From Succinivibrio dextrinosolvens (lineage in GTDB: Bacteria > Pseudomonadota > Gammaproteobacteria > Enterobacterales > Succinivibrionaceae), in the NCBI RefSeq assembly GCF_011065405.1, contig NZ_CP047056.1:2812747-2876746 (forward strand): a stretch of 64,000 nucleotides of DNA, in the 5' to 3' direction. Shown here piece by piece: positions 1 to 8,450 of this stretch; within the stretch, counting starts at the first letter, position 1; each line of letters starts with the position of its first letter. The notes under the pieces were generated by a model that ran no database searches, had not been told where the DNA came from, and saw nothing but the letters and a program-made list of their open reading frames with translations. Made by a program: the position numbers and the translations under genes.

Positions 1-712
1 GTCCCATGTCAATAATCTCGTTCTCGGTGAAGAACTTTGACAGGGCATTTCTGATGGTCTTGCGTCTAGCTGAGAAAGCGGTAGTGGTTACATTATTCAG
101 ATAAGGAACCAGTGCTCGCTCCTCTTCAGAAAGATTCTTTGGCTTCAGTCTTACCACTGCGGAGGTAACCTTAGGTGCTGGTCTGAAGGCTGAAGGAGGA
201 ACTATCAGCATCGGAATAACATCAGCATGGAACTGTGTCATTACAGTCAGTCTTCCATAGTCCTTGCTGTTTGGTGCTGCAGCCAGACGTTCAACTACTT
301 CCTTCTGCAGCATGAAATGCATATCTGTAATGCCTCTTTGAGACAGCAGATGGAAAATGATAGGAGAGGTAATGTTGTAAGGAAGATTACCGAAAACTCT
401 GAGATTGCCTGCACCATCAATCTTTTCAAAGTCAACCTTCAGCGCATCGCCTTCAATGATGGTAAGACCTTTTAGGAAAGGATCATGCTTTAAGATTTCA
501 ACAAGATCTCTATCAAGCTCAATTGCGGTTAGACTTTTGGCTCTTTCAAGAACTGGTCTTGTTAGTGCTGCATGACCAGGGCCGATTTCAACTAGCTTCT
601 CTCCTTCCTTAGGATTGATAGCGTCTACAATCTGACCAATGATATGATCATTTACTAAAAAGTTTTGACCAAAGCGTTTTCTGGCTTTCATGTGAACTGG
701 TGGTAGTGCCAT
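1..712 (-). CDS. rsmA: 16S rRNA (adenine1518/1519-N6)-dimethyltransferase RsmA/KsgA, 3' end cut by window edge
   Basis: The frame is open from an ATG at 712 to the left edge of the window, so only the first 237 residues are visible. Translation gives the KsgA start (RKRFGQNFLVN near residue 12), SAM motif I VEIGPGHAALT at residues 41-51 and the catalytic motif NLPYN at 109-113. In this family the enzyme dimethylates two adjacent adenines near the 3' end of 16S rRNA late in small-subunit assembly. It lies downstream of surA and lptD in the same direction, the usual gammaproteobacterial order lptD-surA-(pdxA)-rsmA; pdxA is absent here. A hairpin with a T-rich tail lies between surA and this start, so rsmA may be partly uncoupled from surA. 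Identification is firm. Confidence 0.95.
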   Translation of the reverse strand, partial: MALPPVHMKARKRFGQNFLVNDHIIGQIVDAINPKEGEKLVEIGPGHAALTRPVLERAKSLTAIELDRDLVEILKHDPFLKGLTIIEGDALKVDFEKIDGAGNLRVFGNLPYNITSPIIFHLLSQRGITDMHFMLQKEVVERLAAAPNSKDYGRLTVMTQFHADVIPMLIVPPSAFRPAPKVTSAVVRLKPKNLSEEERALVPYLNNVTTTAFSARRKTIRNALSKFFTENEIIDMG

Positions 713-724
713 ATATTTTACCTG

Positions 725-766
725 TTAAAAAAATAAATTCAGCGCTGATGATACACCAGCGCTGAA
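725..766 (-). terminator. Rho-independent terminator or attenuator between surA and rsmA
   Basis: A perfect 10-bp inverted repeat (TTCAGCGCTG at 738-747, CAGCGCTGAA at 757-766) is followed on the minus strand by a T-rich run. It ends just before the rsmA ribosome binding site, so it may attenuate rather than fully end surA transcription. Confidence 0.7.
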
Positions 767-806
767 TGAATTATAACCTAGTTTGCGTAAATTAAGGCGA
801 TTTTGC

Positions 807-2207
807 TTAATTCATATATACAGAGCCTTGTGAAATCTTGCCATTCTGATTCTGCTGAGACTGTCCTACAGTGGTATTCTCCATCTCGATACTTGCTCCT
901 GCACGTACAAGCTCTGGATCAATAACATGGATATAGGCACTCTCACGTAATCCTCTCTCCCAGTATGCAACTGCTTCGGCATATTCTCTTTCAAAAATGA
1001 TTGAAGCGGCCTTATCTTTGTATGCATTCAGAGAATCCTTATCAATTTTAACATCGTCAAGATGAATGATATGCCATCCGTAGCTTGATTTAACCGGTTC
1101 ACTGTACTGACCTACAGATAGGGCTGCAATACCGGCAGCAAAGCCTGGATCGTAGGCATCTAGTGACTGATAGCCTAAATCACCGCCCTGAACTGCTGAA
1201 CCAGGATCTTCTGAGTATTTCTTTGCAGCATCAGCAAAAGTGATTTTTCCTGACTTAACATCATCCATAATTGAATTTAGCTTAGCGATTGCTGCTTCAT
1301 CAGAGAAGATGATTGAGGTCTTGATCAGAATATGTGAAACTCTGTAGGTCTTGATTGGAGTAATTGCATTCTTGGTAACATCATATAGCTTTAGAATGTG
1401 AAGACCAACAGAGGATCTGAAAGGACCTACCACAGCGCCAGGCTTAGCGTTAACCAGTGCAGGCAGGAATGGCAGTGGAATTGCGGTTTCAGGCTGATAT
1501 CCAAGATCTGCACTCTGTGAACCAACAGCATACTTGGCTGCAACTTCTTCAACATTGGCTCCGGAACGGATTTCCTTCAGAGCTGTCTGTGCATTTGCCT
1601 GGGCACGACGATATTCCTGTTCAGTTGGATTTGAGGATAAAGGAATTATCACCTGTCCCAGATGATACATTGGCTCAACACTTCCTCTTTCCTTTAAAGC
1701 TTTAGCATAGGAATTGATTTCACTTTCTGAAATATTGATTCTCTGTCTTACAGATGAACGTCTGACTTCATTGATAAGATAGTCTTCCTTGAACTTCTGT
1801 CTTGCCTGTGACTCTGGAATGTTGCCGTATGAGGCTAGTATCTTTTCAGGGGAGGTATTATTTCTTACTGCTGTCTGCTTTAGGATTGAATCAAGCTGCA
1901 TATCAGGAATATCAGCACCGTTGCTCTGAGCTAGCTGAAGAATCAGCGAACGGGTAATCAGTGACTGAAGAGCCTGACGTCTTGCGGTTAGTTCATCAAC
2001 CTGTGCACCGTGAGTCTTGTAATTCTGCAGTAGTTCTCGAGTGTGACGGTTGAGATCACTTTCAAGAATAATTCCTCCATTTACAACTGCGGCAGTAGAA
2101 TCTAAAGCTACCTCTTCCTCTGCATAGGACAGAGTTGGTGTCACGGCAAAAGATGCGCCTAACATTGCAAGTAAAGAAAGCTTTGTAAATGTCTGTTTTA
2201 TTCTCAT
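807..2207 (-). CDS. surA: Periplasmic chaperone / peptidyl-prolyl isomerase SurA
   Basis: SurA escorts outer-membrane beta-barrel proteins through the periplasm to the Bam complex. The product begins with a signal peptide ending in LSYA. It is followed by the SurA N-terminal domain (ALDSTAAVVNGGIILESDL is the typical opening) and two parvulin-type domains; the second carries YRVSHILIKTS and the YGWHIIHLDDV end. The C-terminal helix is followed by a Gln/Asn-rich tail. I chose the ATG at 2207, which gives a canonical signal peptide; a TTG at 2225 in the same frame directly abuts a GGAGGA and is the alternative. It sits downstream of lptD, itself a SurA-dependent client. Confidence 0.93.
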   Translation of the reverse strand: MRIKQTFTKLSLLAMLGASFAVTPTLSYAEEEVALDSTAAVVNGGIILESDLNRHTRELLQNYKTHGAQVDELTARRQALQSLITRSLILQLAQSNGADIPDMQLDSILKQTAVRNNTSPEKILASYGNIPESQARQKFKEDYLINEVRRSSVRQRINISESEINSYAKALKERGSVEPMYHLGQVIIPLSSNPTEQEYRRAQANAQTALKEIRSGANVEEVAAKYAVGSQSADLGYQPETAIPLPFLPALVNAKPGAVVGPFRSSVGLHILKLYDVTKNAITPIKTYRVSHILIKTSIIFSDEAAIAKLNSIMDDVKSGKITFADAAKKYSEDPGSAVQGGDLGYQSLDAYDPGFAAGIAALSVGQYSEPVKSSYGWHIIHLDDVKIDKDSLNAYKDKAASIIFEREYAEAVAYWERGLRESAYIHVIDPELVRAGASIEMENTTVGQSQQNQNGKISQGSVYMN

Positions 2208-2339
2208 ATGTAATCGCGATAACAATCCTCCACCAGGAGAAAAGCAATTCGCCTCCTTTATATTATTTTTTATTCTGTTGTTTACACAATATTCATCTAT
2301 ATTGCCTAAGATTTAATCTAAATTCCAGTCAATCTTATA

Positions 2340-5084
2340 TTATCTGTTAAGATTGTTAGGAATTACGTCTGGCAGATAGTGGGTATTGGTTCCTCTTACA
2401 TCTGATATCTTGCGAATATTGATAGAGTAGAATCCCTTGAATTCGACGTTCAGCCCGATGATCCTATCATTTTCATGACGTCTTTTTGTCCAGTCGTATT
2501 TGAGGTAATTCTCATACACTAGAGCAATAGAGTAGCAGCATTCGTCATATCTGATGCCCAGCTTTGTATCAATGTTATAGTTCTGCTCAAGATCTCTGTA
2601 TGAAGCTCCAAACAGAGTCCAATATGGATTCATTGGCAAAGATGCTGTTACACCAACTTGTGAAAGGTTTCTTACAATATTAGGCTTGTCAACTTGATAG
2701 TTTCCATTTTTCAAATATCTGTAGGTAACACCTGTCTTAAAGCCTGTTGCTTTGTTTGTATAGTGAATCCCGCCGTTATAAGAATTGAACTCGTTATTCT
2801 CTGGATCATATTGAGCTTGAGCGTGATAGTTGAAAGACTTGTAATCTGCATTGAAGCTGGCTTCAATCGGACTGGTGTGTCTGTTTTCATTGCTATAGGC
2901 GTAGTATTCGTTAAGCTTTACACGCTGCTTGTCCATGTTGTAAGCCTGGGCCAGAGAGAATCTCATGACTTCGCGATCATGAGAGTCTAAAAGTCTGGTT
3001 GTAAATCCTGCTGTAACAGTATTGAGATTTGCTATTCTGTCGATACCTGCATAACGCATAGGTGAGAACAGAGTGTAGTACTCGTCATATCTGCTGGTGG
3101 TGTCATACAGGGGAATATTTCTCTGATCCCTATATGGAATGTACATATACTTTAATTCAGGCTCCAAGGTCTGGGTATGGTTCATGTCCAGAACCTTACG
3201 TTCCAGAGTCGTCTTGGCCTTAGCCTCTAAAAGATAGAGACTTCTGGTTAGAGAATCCTGAACTTTTGCATAGCCTAGTCTCTGCTGATAGGCATTGCTT
3301 AAATACTTTAGATCTGACTGGTTATAGTGTGTTAGAAAACCGGTTGCTCCGAAATCTACAGTTGTTCCATATGAATCAAATGCATTGTATTTTATAGATG
3401 GTTGCAGATGCATTCTGTCCATATAAAGATTCTTTTTATCGGAGGTGTATTTTTCTATACTGAATTTTGTAGCTTCACCTTGCATCTTATAGATGAATCT
3501 TCCGAATGTATCATACCCTCTCAGTTTTACCTGAGGCAGCATAGCAAAAGGTTTATAGGTATTGAAGCTAGAGGTAGAGTACATATTCTGATACTTTCTC
3601 AGTTCCACTGACACATCATATTTATCCTGATCATAGACACCTCGGAGAGACTGAACCAGACTAGAGTCGGTAACTGCGGCATCTTTTTGAGTTATGTCAC
3701 TAAGATAGGTATAGTCTCCTTCTCTTACTTTTGAGTAATCCAAAGTGAATACTAAATCATTCTCTAGAAAAGTCAGAGAATCCTTTAGATTCAGGAACCA
3801 TCGTTTTCGATCGGAAGAATTTCCTGTTTGAGTGTAGGCTTGTCCGTTTGAATTGGTTACTACTCTTGTGAACTTAGGATCATCTGGAAGATAGGTTCCC
3901 TTGACGGTTCCGGAGAAGTTGGAAAATGGCAGATATCTGATTTCTGCATCGTATTTATCTCCATGTTCCGGATCGTGTCCTGTGGTTATGGTTGCGTCAT
4001 AATTAGGTGCAAGATTGAGATACAAAGGAAGCTCATAGCCAAATCCTTCATCAGTATTATACTCAACACTTGCAGGCAGCAGACCAGTCTTTCTTTTGTT
4101 GGTTACAGGGAAGTTTGCATAAGGCGTGTAGAAAACCGGAACCTTTCCTACGTAAAAAACATCATTCCAAGCTGAACCGAAACTGTCTCCATCATCAATT
4201 TCAACGGTAGTTGATGACATATGCCATGAGCGCTTGTCTGCAGGACAGCCTGACAGGGTTGCTCCTCTTAAAATTTTAGTTCCCTTTGCATTGTCAAACT
4301 CATATTCATCTGCATCGCCATTGAGCACAGATCCGTTAAGCTGATAAACAGTATTGGTACCCTTTACAGTCTTTTTCTCAAGATTGTATTCAACAGGCTC
4401 CTTTGAGGTGGTTGTGTACTGACCAGAACTTATAGTGGAGCTGCCTTCTGCGGTCAGAGTTTTATTCTCACCATTGTAGGTGGCCTTGTCTGCAAGAATT
4501 TTCTTGTCTCCCTGCACTATCTCAACCTTTCCTGTGTAGGTCAGAACCTGTTTGTCTTTCTGGGAGATGTCTCCTGATACCTTGTCTGATGTGACGGTAA
4601 CAGGTTCGGTATGAACATCATACTTCATTGGGGCACGATAAGATGGAACCCCATAGAAACAATCTATTGACTGTCCTGAGATAGGAGAGCTAGGAGCAGC
4701 TCTCCATGGTTGGTTTATTCTTTTGATAAGCCTCATAGGGAAGGTTGAGCTTTCAGCGTAGTTTCTGTTGAGAAGATATTCTTCCGCAGCAGGAGTATTC
4801 ATCTTCTCCATGGTTTTTGTTGAAAAATTGGTGGTTTTTTCTATTCTTAGAAATTCATTTTCCTTGACCACTTTAGTTTCAACGTCATACTTTGAAGGGG
4901 TTACAGTTTTATCGTCATTCTTTGATTTATTTTCTGTTTCAACATAGCCGCCTTTGACAACACTTCCCGATATTGTTTCCTGCTGTTCTGACTGAATATC
5001 GGCATATGCTGATGAACACAGAGCCAGACTTACAGCTACTGAAAGTGTGGCAAGTGCAATTTTTTGTTTCCCTGCTGTTTTCAA
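2340..5084 (-). CDS. lptD: LPS-assembly outer-membrane protein LptD
   Basis: LptD forms the outer-membrane beta barrel that, with LptE, places lipopolysaccharide in the outer leaflet. The 914 residues start with a signal peptide (cleavage near SSAYA, residue 28). A low-complexity linker follows, then an LptA/OstA-like periplasmic domain (about 155-265, with YTGKVEIVQGDKKILADKA and YNGENKTL) and a long C-terminal barrel. Four cysteines, C142, C280 and the adjacent pair C849-C850, match the two-disulfide pattern required for LptD maturation. It is longer than the roughly 780-residue enterobacterial protein, mostly through the N-terminal linker. Its presence shows that the organism makes LPS. 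Confidence 0.95.
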   Translation of the reverse strand: MKTAGKQKIALATLSVAVSLALCSSAYADIQSEQQETISGSVVKGGYVETENKSKNDDKTVTPSKYDVETKVVKENEFLRIEKTTNFSTKTMEKMNTPAAEEYLLNRNYAESSTFPMRLIKRINQPWRAAPSSPISGQSIDCFYGVPSYRAPMKYDVHTEPVTVTSDKVSGDISQKDKQVLTYTGKVEIVQGDKKILADKATYNGENKTLTAEGSSTISSGQYTTTSKEPVEYNLEKKTVKGTNTVYQLNGSVLNGDADEYEFDNAKGTKILRGATLSGCPADKRSWHMSSTTVEIDDGDSFGSAWNDVFYVGKVPVFYTPYANFPVTNKRKTGLLPASVEYNTDEGFGYELPLYLNLAPNYDATITTGHDPEHGDKYDAEIRYLPFSNFSGTVKGTYLPDDPKFTRVVTNSNGQAYTQTGNSSDRKRWFLNLKDSLTFLENDLVFTLDYSKVREGDYTYLSDITQKDAAVTDSSLVQSLRGVYDQDKYDVSVELRKYQNMYSTSSFNTYKPFAMLPQVKLRGYDTFGRFIYKMQGEATKFSIEKYTSDKKNLYMDRMHLQPSIKYNAFDSYGTTVDFGATGFLTHYNQSDLKYLSNAYQQRLGYAKVQDSLTRSLYLLEAKAKTTLERKVLDMNHTQTLEPELKYMYIPYRDQRNIPLYDTTSRYDEYYTLFSPMRYAGIDRIANLNTVTAGFTTRLLDSHDREVMRFSLAQAYNMDKQRVKLNEYYAYSNENRHTSPIEASFNADYKSFNYHAQAQYDPENNEFNSYNGGIHYTNKATGFKTGVTYRYLKNGNYQVDKPNIVRNLSQVGVTASLPMNPYWTLFGASYRDLEQNYNIDTKLGIRYDECCYSIALVYENYLKYDWTKRRHENDRIIGLNVEFKGFYSINIRKISDVRGTNTHYLPDVIPNNLNR

Positions 5085-5106
5085 GGTAAAATCCTGTTAA
5101 TTATTG

Positions 5107-5424
5107 TTAGTCTCTATCCTGGCAGCTTCTGAATTCTACGTTGTTTATATCGCCGCCATCTTCATCCTGATCCAGGGATGTTCCTTTGATGAATCTCTTG
5201 TTTGATACCCAGGCACCAAGTTCTGCCATTCTGCATCTTTGTGAACAGAAAGGACGGAAAGGATTACTTTTATCGTAAATAACTTCTTTGCCGCAGGTAG
5301 GGCATTTTACTTTCACCGGCTCATTATCGTTTTTTACATCTGTATTTAAATCTTCAGGAGAAAGATGTGCTTCCTCAAGGATTTCATCAAATGTACCTTC
5401 TGGTAGTAAATCTCTTAAACTCAT
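5107..5424 (-). CDS. yacG: DNA gyrase inhibitor YacG, zinc-binding
   Basis: The protein carries the YacG zinc knuckle C-x2-C-x15-C-x3-C (C41, C44, C60, C64) followed by the conserved RMAELGAWV segment. Family members bind GyrB and inhibit gyrase. I start it at the ATG at 5424, four bases after the zapD stop; a longer frame to 5499 would begin with TTG and overlap zapD by 71 bases. The family is usually about 65 residues; here an acidic extension of about 35 residues precedes the zinc site. The order coaE-zapD-yacG matches other gammaproteobacteria. Confidence 0.9.
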   Translation of the reverse strand: MSLRDLLPEGTFDEILEEAHLSPEDLNTDVKNDNEPVKVKCPTCGKEVIYDKSNPFRPFCSQRCRMAELGAWVSNKRFIKGTSLDQDEDGGDINNVEFRSCQDRD

Positions 5425-5428
5425 TTTT

Positions 5429-6178
5429 TTATTGTTGTAAGTTGCCTTTGATGTAAGCGATTTTAAATGGTATATCTCCAACAGGAGCTCCTTTTTCAAA
5501 AGGAAGGAATCGGATGTTTACTCTCGACTGGAATCCGCTTACAACAGGATAGGCCTGTACAGAAGAATCATACTGTATGTTAATTAGATCACATGTATCA
5601 GCTGTTTCCTGCATGAATCCGCTTTTTGCTATCTTTTCAGATGGATTTGCACATAGGCGCCACATGTAAAGAATAGTAAAGACAGGAACCTTGATACAGT
5701 CAAGCTCGTGAAACCATCCCTCAAGTTTCTGTTTCTTAACTTCAAATGGCTGTTTTAACCAGAAATCAAACATTGGTGTATCGAAACAGTTTATGCCTCC
5801 AGGAGTCAGAAATCTTGGTTTGATAAGTTCAATAATCGGATCATCCTTTAGAACAGTTCTCTGTCTGGTGAATGTATCTAGAAAATCTTTTGCATATTTA
5901 ATCTTATCTCTAAGGGAGGAAACATATTCTGTATCACACTCCGGATCCTCAAGCCAGTTTCTTAGCTGACCGTCGCATCTATCAAGATCTTTTAAAAGAT
6001 CAATCTTTATGGCACTCGATCCGTCTACAATGTCTATGAAATCAACAATACAGCGTAGTGCAAACATTACATGCTGAATTGAGTCTAAATCAGTACATTC
6101 TTCAGCACTTTTGATGACGCGTTCGAGTTTTAAATATGTTCTTGCTCTAGGACTTAAAGGGAAATCGTAATTAAACAT
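5429..6178 (-). CDS. zapD: Cell division protein ZapD, FtsZ-bundling
   Basis: This 249-residue protein has the ZapD (YacF/DUF1342) layout. It opens with YDFPLSPRARTYLKLERV, has a helical bundle in the first half, and a beta-rich second half ending in VNIRFLPFEKG. ZapD binds the FtsZ C-terminal tail and cross-links protofilaments at the Z ring. It lies 14 bases downstream of coaE and is nearly abutted by yacG, so the three are probably one transcript. Confidence 0.93.
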   Translation of the reverse strand: MFNYDFPLSPRARTYLKLERVIKSAEECTDLDSIQHVMFALRCIVDFIDIVDGSSAIKIDLLKDLDRCDGQLRNWLEDPECDTEYVSSLRDKIKYAKDFLDTFTRQRTVLKDDPIIELIKPRFLTPGGINCFDTPMFDFWLKQPFEVKKQKLEGWFHELDCIKVPVFTILYMWRLCANPSEKIAKSGFMQETADTCDLINIQYDSSVQAYPVVSGFQSRVNIRFLPFEKGAPVGDIPFKIAYIKGNLQQ

Positions 6179-6192
6179 GATCCAAAGAATCT

Positions 6193-6858
6193 CTATCTTT
6201 TTACCTGTGATGACATGTGTTTATATTCATTGTGTAATTTTAGCACGACATTGAGCTTTTTATCTAAGGGAGAATCGTCAGATTCGATCAAATCATCAGC
6301 TTTTTTTACTCTGTATTCTCTGCTTACCTGATTTTCAATCATTGAACGTGCCAGTTCCATTGAAATATTGTCTCTTGCCATTACTCGTTTGAGCTGCAGA
6401 TCGTCATCCACGTCCACTACCAGAATTCTGTCCACAAGAAATTCGAGTTTATGTTCAAAGAGCAGGGGAATCATGGCGATAACGTAGTCTGAGTGATAAC
6501 TGAAGATCTGCTTCTTCAGTTCCTTGTGAATTGCTGGAGCCATCAGGCTGTTTAGTACCAGAAGCTTACTCTTGTCATTCGGATCAAATACTATTTCTCT
6601 GAGTTTGCGGCGGTTTAGTGAGCCGTCCTCTTTTAAGATATCTTCACCGAATTCTCCTGCCAGGACTTTCAGAAGCGGACTTCCTACTTTCACCACGTCT
6701 CTGGCAACTTTATCCGCATCCACTACAGGAACTCCCAGTGATGCAAAAAGGGATGCAATTGAGGTTTTTCCGCAGGCAATGCCTCCGGTCAGTCCTACCA
6801 CAAATGGTCTTTTCTCTGATTCTGCTTCTGCTGTTTCCATAAACAAAGGCTCTTTCAA
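6193..6858 (-). CDS. coaE: Dephospho-CoA kinase CoaE
   Basis: CoaE phosphorylates the 3'-hydroxyl of dephospho-CoA, the last step of coenzyme A synthesis. A P-loop GGIACGKT lies at residues 25-32, followed by the conserved VDADKVARDVV segment and the lid/base region ending in MARDNIS and QVSREYR. The usual N-terminus would begin close to RPFVVGLTGG, so the true start may be Met7 rather than Met1. It is divergent from the lipoprotein gene at 6955 and heads the coaE-zapD-yacG unit. Pantothenate genes (panB) lie elsewhere in the window. Confidence 0.94.
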   Translation of the reverse strand: MKEPLFMETAEAESEKRPFVVGLTGGIACGKTSIASLFASLGVPVVDADKVARDVVKVGSPLLKVLAGEFGEDILKEDGSLNRRKLREIVFDPNDKSKLLVLNSLMAPAIHKELKKQIFSYHSDYVIAMIPLLFEHKLEFLVDRILVVDVDDDLQLKRVMARDNISMELARSMIENQVSREYRVKKADDLIESDDSPLDKKLNVVLKLHNEYKHMSSQVKR

Positions 6859-6954
6859 ATTTTATTTGGTAGCTTATCTCTTTTTATCTAAATTATGTGT
6901 AAAATAAGCGGAGATTTTTAAGTTTACTACTATTAAGTTTAAATTGGGTTTATC

Positions 6955-7464
6955 GTGAATTCTACTAAAAAAATAATGATAACCTCAGTTGCTGCAGCTT
7001 TTTTACTGACATCATGTTCTTCAAACAACGCTCCTGTAGCATCTCTGGTTCCTGGCGGCTTTTCTGTTAACAGCAAAGCTGTATATCTTAGAGGGGAAAT
7101 GAATGATTATGAGGTATCAGAGTCATACCGTTTACGTAAGGATGATGAGGATACCTACTGCACAGTAGCAACTCTGCGTGCCGACTGGGCTCCATACAAA
7201 TTCAAGTTTGCCGATGCAGACTGGACTGACGGTTCAAATTTCGGTTACAGAAATCCTCCTGGAGTTCTTCATGAAGGTTCGGCTCCGATTGAGCTTTCTT
7301 CCAATTCAAAATTCGAAGAGGTTAGCTTCTATCCAAAATCAGACGGTGTATACAGATTCTGTCTGATAAAGAATGGCAGCAGTTTCTATGCCAGTGTACA
7401 GAAGACCTCCCATCGCTCACTGCTGTCAATGTCACAGCTGATGAAGCTATCAAGGGCAAATTAG
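6955..7464 (+). CDS. Small lipoprotein with a starch-binding-like beta-sandwich
   Basis: A GTG start at 6955 gives a lipoprotein signal peptide with lipobox LLTSC. The mature part, about 150 residues, begins a region reading AVYLRGEMNDYE and then WAPYKFKFADADWTDG. This resembles the first strands of CBM48/SusF-type or pullulanase N-terminal beta-sandwiches, which typically carry RGxMNxW and YxFKxA(D)xxW. I infer a surface-attached carbohydrate-contacting domain; no catalytic motif is seen. It precedes xerD by 42 bases and may share a transcript. The function is not established. Confidence 0.6.
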   Translation: MNSTKKIMITSVAAAFLLTSCSSNNAPVASLVPGGFSVNSKAVYLRGEMNDYEVSESYRLRKDDEDTYCTVATLRADWAPYKFKFADADWTDGSNFGYRNPPGVLHEGSAPIELSSNSKFEEVSFYPKSDGVYRFCLIKNGSSFYASVQKTSHRSLLSMSQLMKLSRAN

Positions 7465-7506
7465 ATTGTTTTTTGGTAAAGCATCTTCTGAGAGTTTTTC
7501 CCTGGT

Positions 7507-8421
7507 ATGAGTATTGATGAATCAGAACGTATTCTTGTCGGCTTTAGTGATTTTCTTCTGCTTGAAAAGGGTATGTCTGATTCCACTATAAAGTCATACC
7601 TGAGTGATGTTAGACTTTTCTTTACTTATCTTACTCAGACTAATTCTAGAATTCTTCCCTTTACAGCTGGGGATATTGAGAATTTTCTTAAGATTAAGGA
7701 AAACTGGGAACCTTCCTCTGTAGCCCGTTTTCTGGTTTCCCTTCGCTGTGCCTGTGTTTATCTGAAAACAGATCATCAGATTGAAGTTGATCCATGTGCT
7801 CATATTGAAAATCCCAAACTTATAAGGCATATCCCAACGGTTCTGTCTGAAGCTAGTGTAGAGGCGTTTCTTAATGCTCCTGATCCTGGCAGTCACACCG
7901 GTTTAAGAGATAAGGCTATGCTGGAAACCCTGTATGCTACAGGTCTTCGTGTAAGTGAGCTGGTATCATTAAAGTTTGATAACGTGAATTTCTCAGACGG
8001 TTTTATCATTGTAAGAGGTAAGGGGGATAAGGAACGACTGGTTCCTCTGGCAGAATCTGCTCTTTACTGGATTGACACCTACGTTTCAACGTTGAGAAAG
8101 ACCAAAGATCCAAAAGGTAGCTGTCCCTATATTTTTCTATCGGGAAAGGGCCTTGCTCCCATGACCAGAAATGCTTTCTGGTACAGAATAAAAAGCTACT
8201 GCAGTGAACTTGGTATTACTTCAAATGTGTCTCCACATACCTTCAGGCATGCCTTTGCCACACATCTTCTTAATCATGACGCAGATTTAAGATCAGTGCA
8301 GATGCTTTTAGGACACTCCAGTCTTCTGACTACTCAAATCTATACACATGTGGCAACAGCACGTTTACATCAGGTTTATGATAAGGCTCATCCTCGCTCA
8401 AAGAAAAATACTGTAGAATAA
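7507..8421 (+). CDS. xerD: Site-specific tyrosine recombinase XerD
   Basis: A 304-residue tyrosine recombinase with an N-terminal SAM-like domain and all catalytic residues: R148 (TGLRVSEL), K172, H244 and R247 (HTFRHAFATHLL), H270 (LLGHSSL) and nucleophile Y279 (TTQIYTHV). The segment around residues 261-283 matches XerD more closely than XerC. With XerC it resolves chromosome dimers at dif, activated by FtsK. No integrase-type context (att site, tRNA, phage genes) is near, so I read it as the housekeeping enzyme rather than an element-borne integrase. Confidence 0.9.
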   Translation: MSIDESERILVGFSDFLLLEKGMSDSTIKSYLSDVRLFFTYLTQTNSRILPFTAGDIENFLKIKENWEPSSVARFLVSLRCACVYLKTDHQIEVDPCAHIENPKLIRHIPTVLSEASVEAFLNAPDPGSHTGLRDKAMLETLYATGLRVSELVSLKFDNVNFSDGFIIVRGKGDKERLVPLAESALYWIDTYVSTLRKTKDPKGSCPYIFLSGKGLAPMTRNAFWYRIKSYCSELGITSNVSPHTFRHAFATHLLNHDADLRSVQMLLGHSSLLTTQIYTHVATARLHQVYDKAHPRSKKNTVE

Positions 8422-8450
8422 GAACAGATTAAGTATTTTTGTTTCGAGTT

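Noticed and set aside
2694-2990. Long open frames opposite lptD, groEL and the large effectors
   Set aside because: They are antisense shadows without ribosome sites or recognisable domains, and the coding strand is unambiguous.
7507-8421. Reading the tyrosine recombinase as an integrase of a genomic island
   Set aside because: It matches XerD closely in its catalytic region, and there are no att repeats, tRNA or phage genes nearby.
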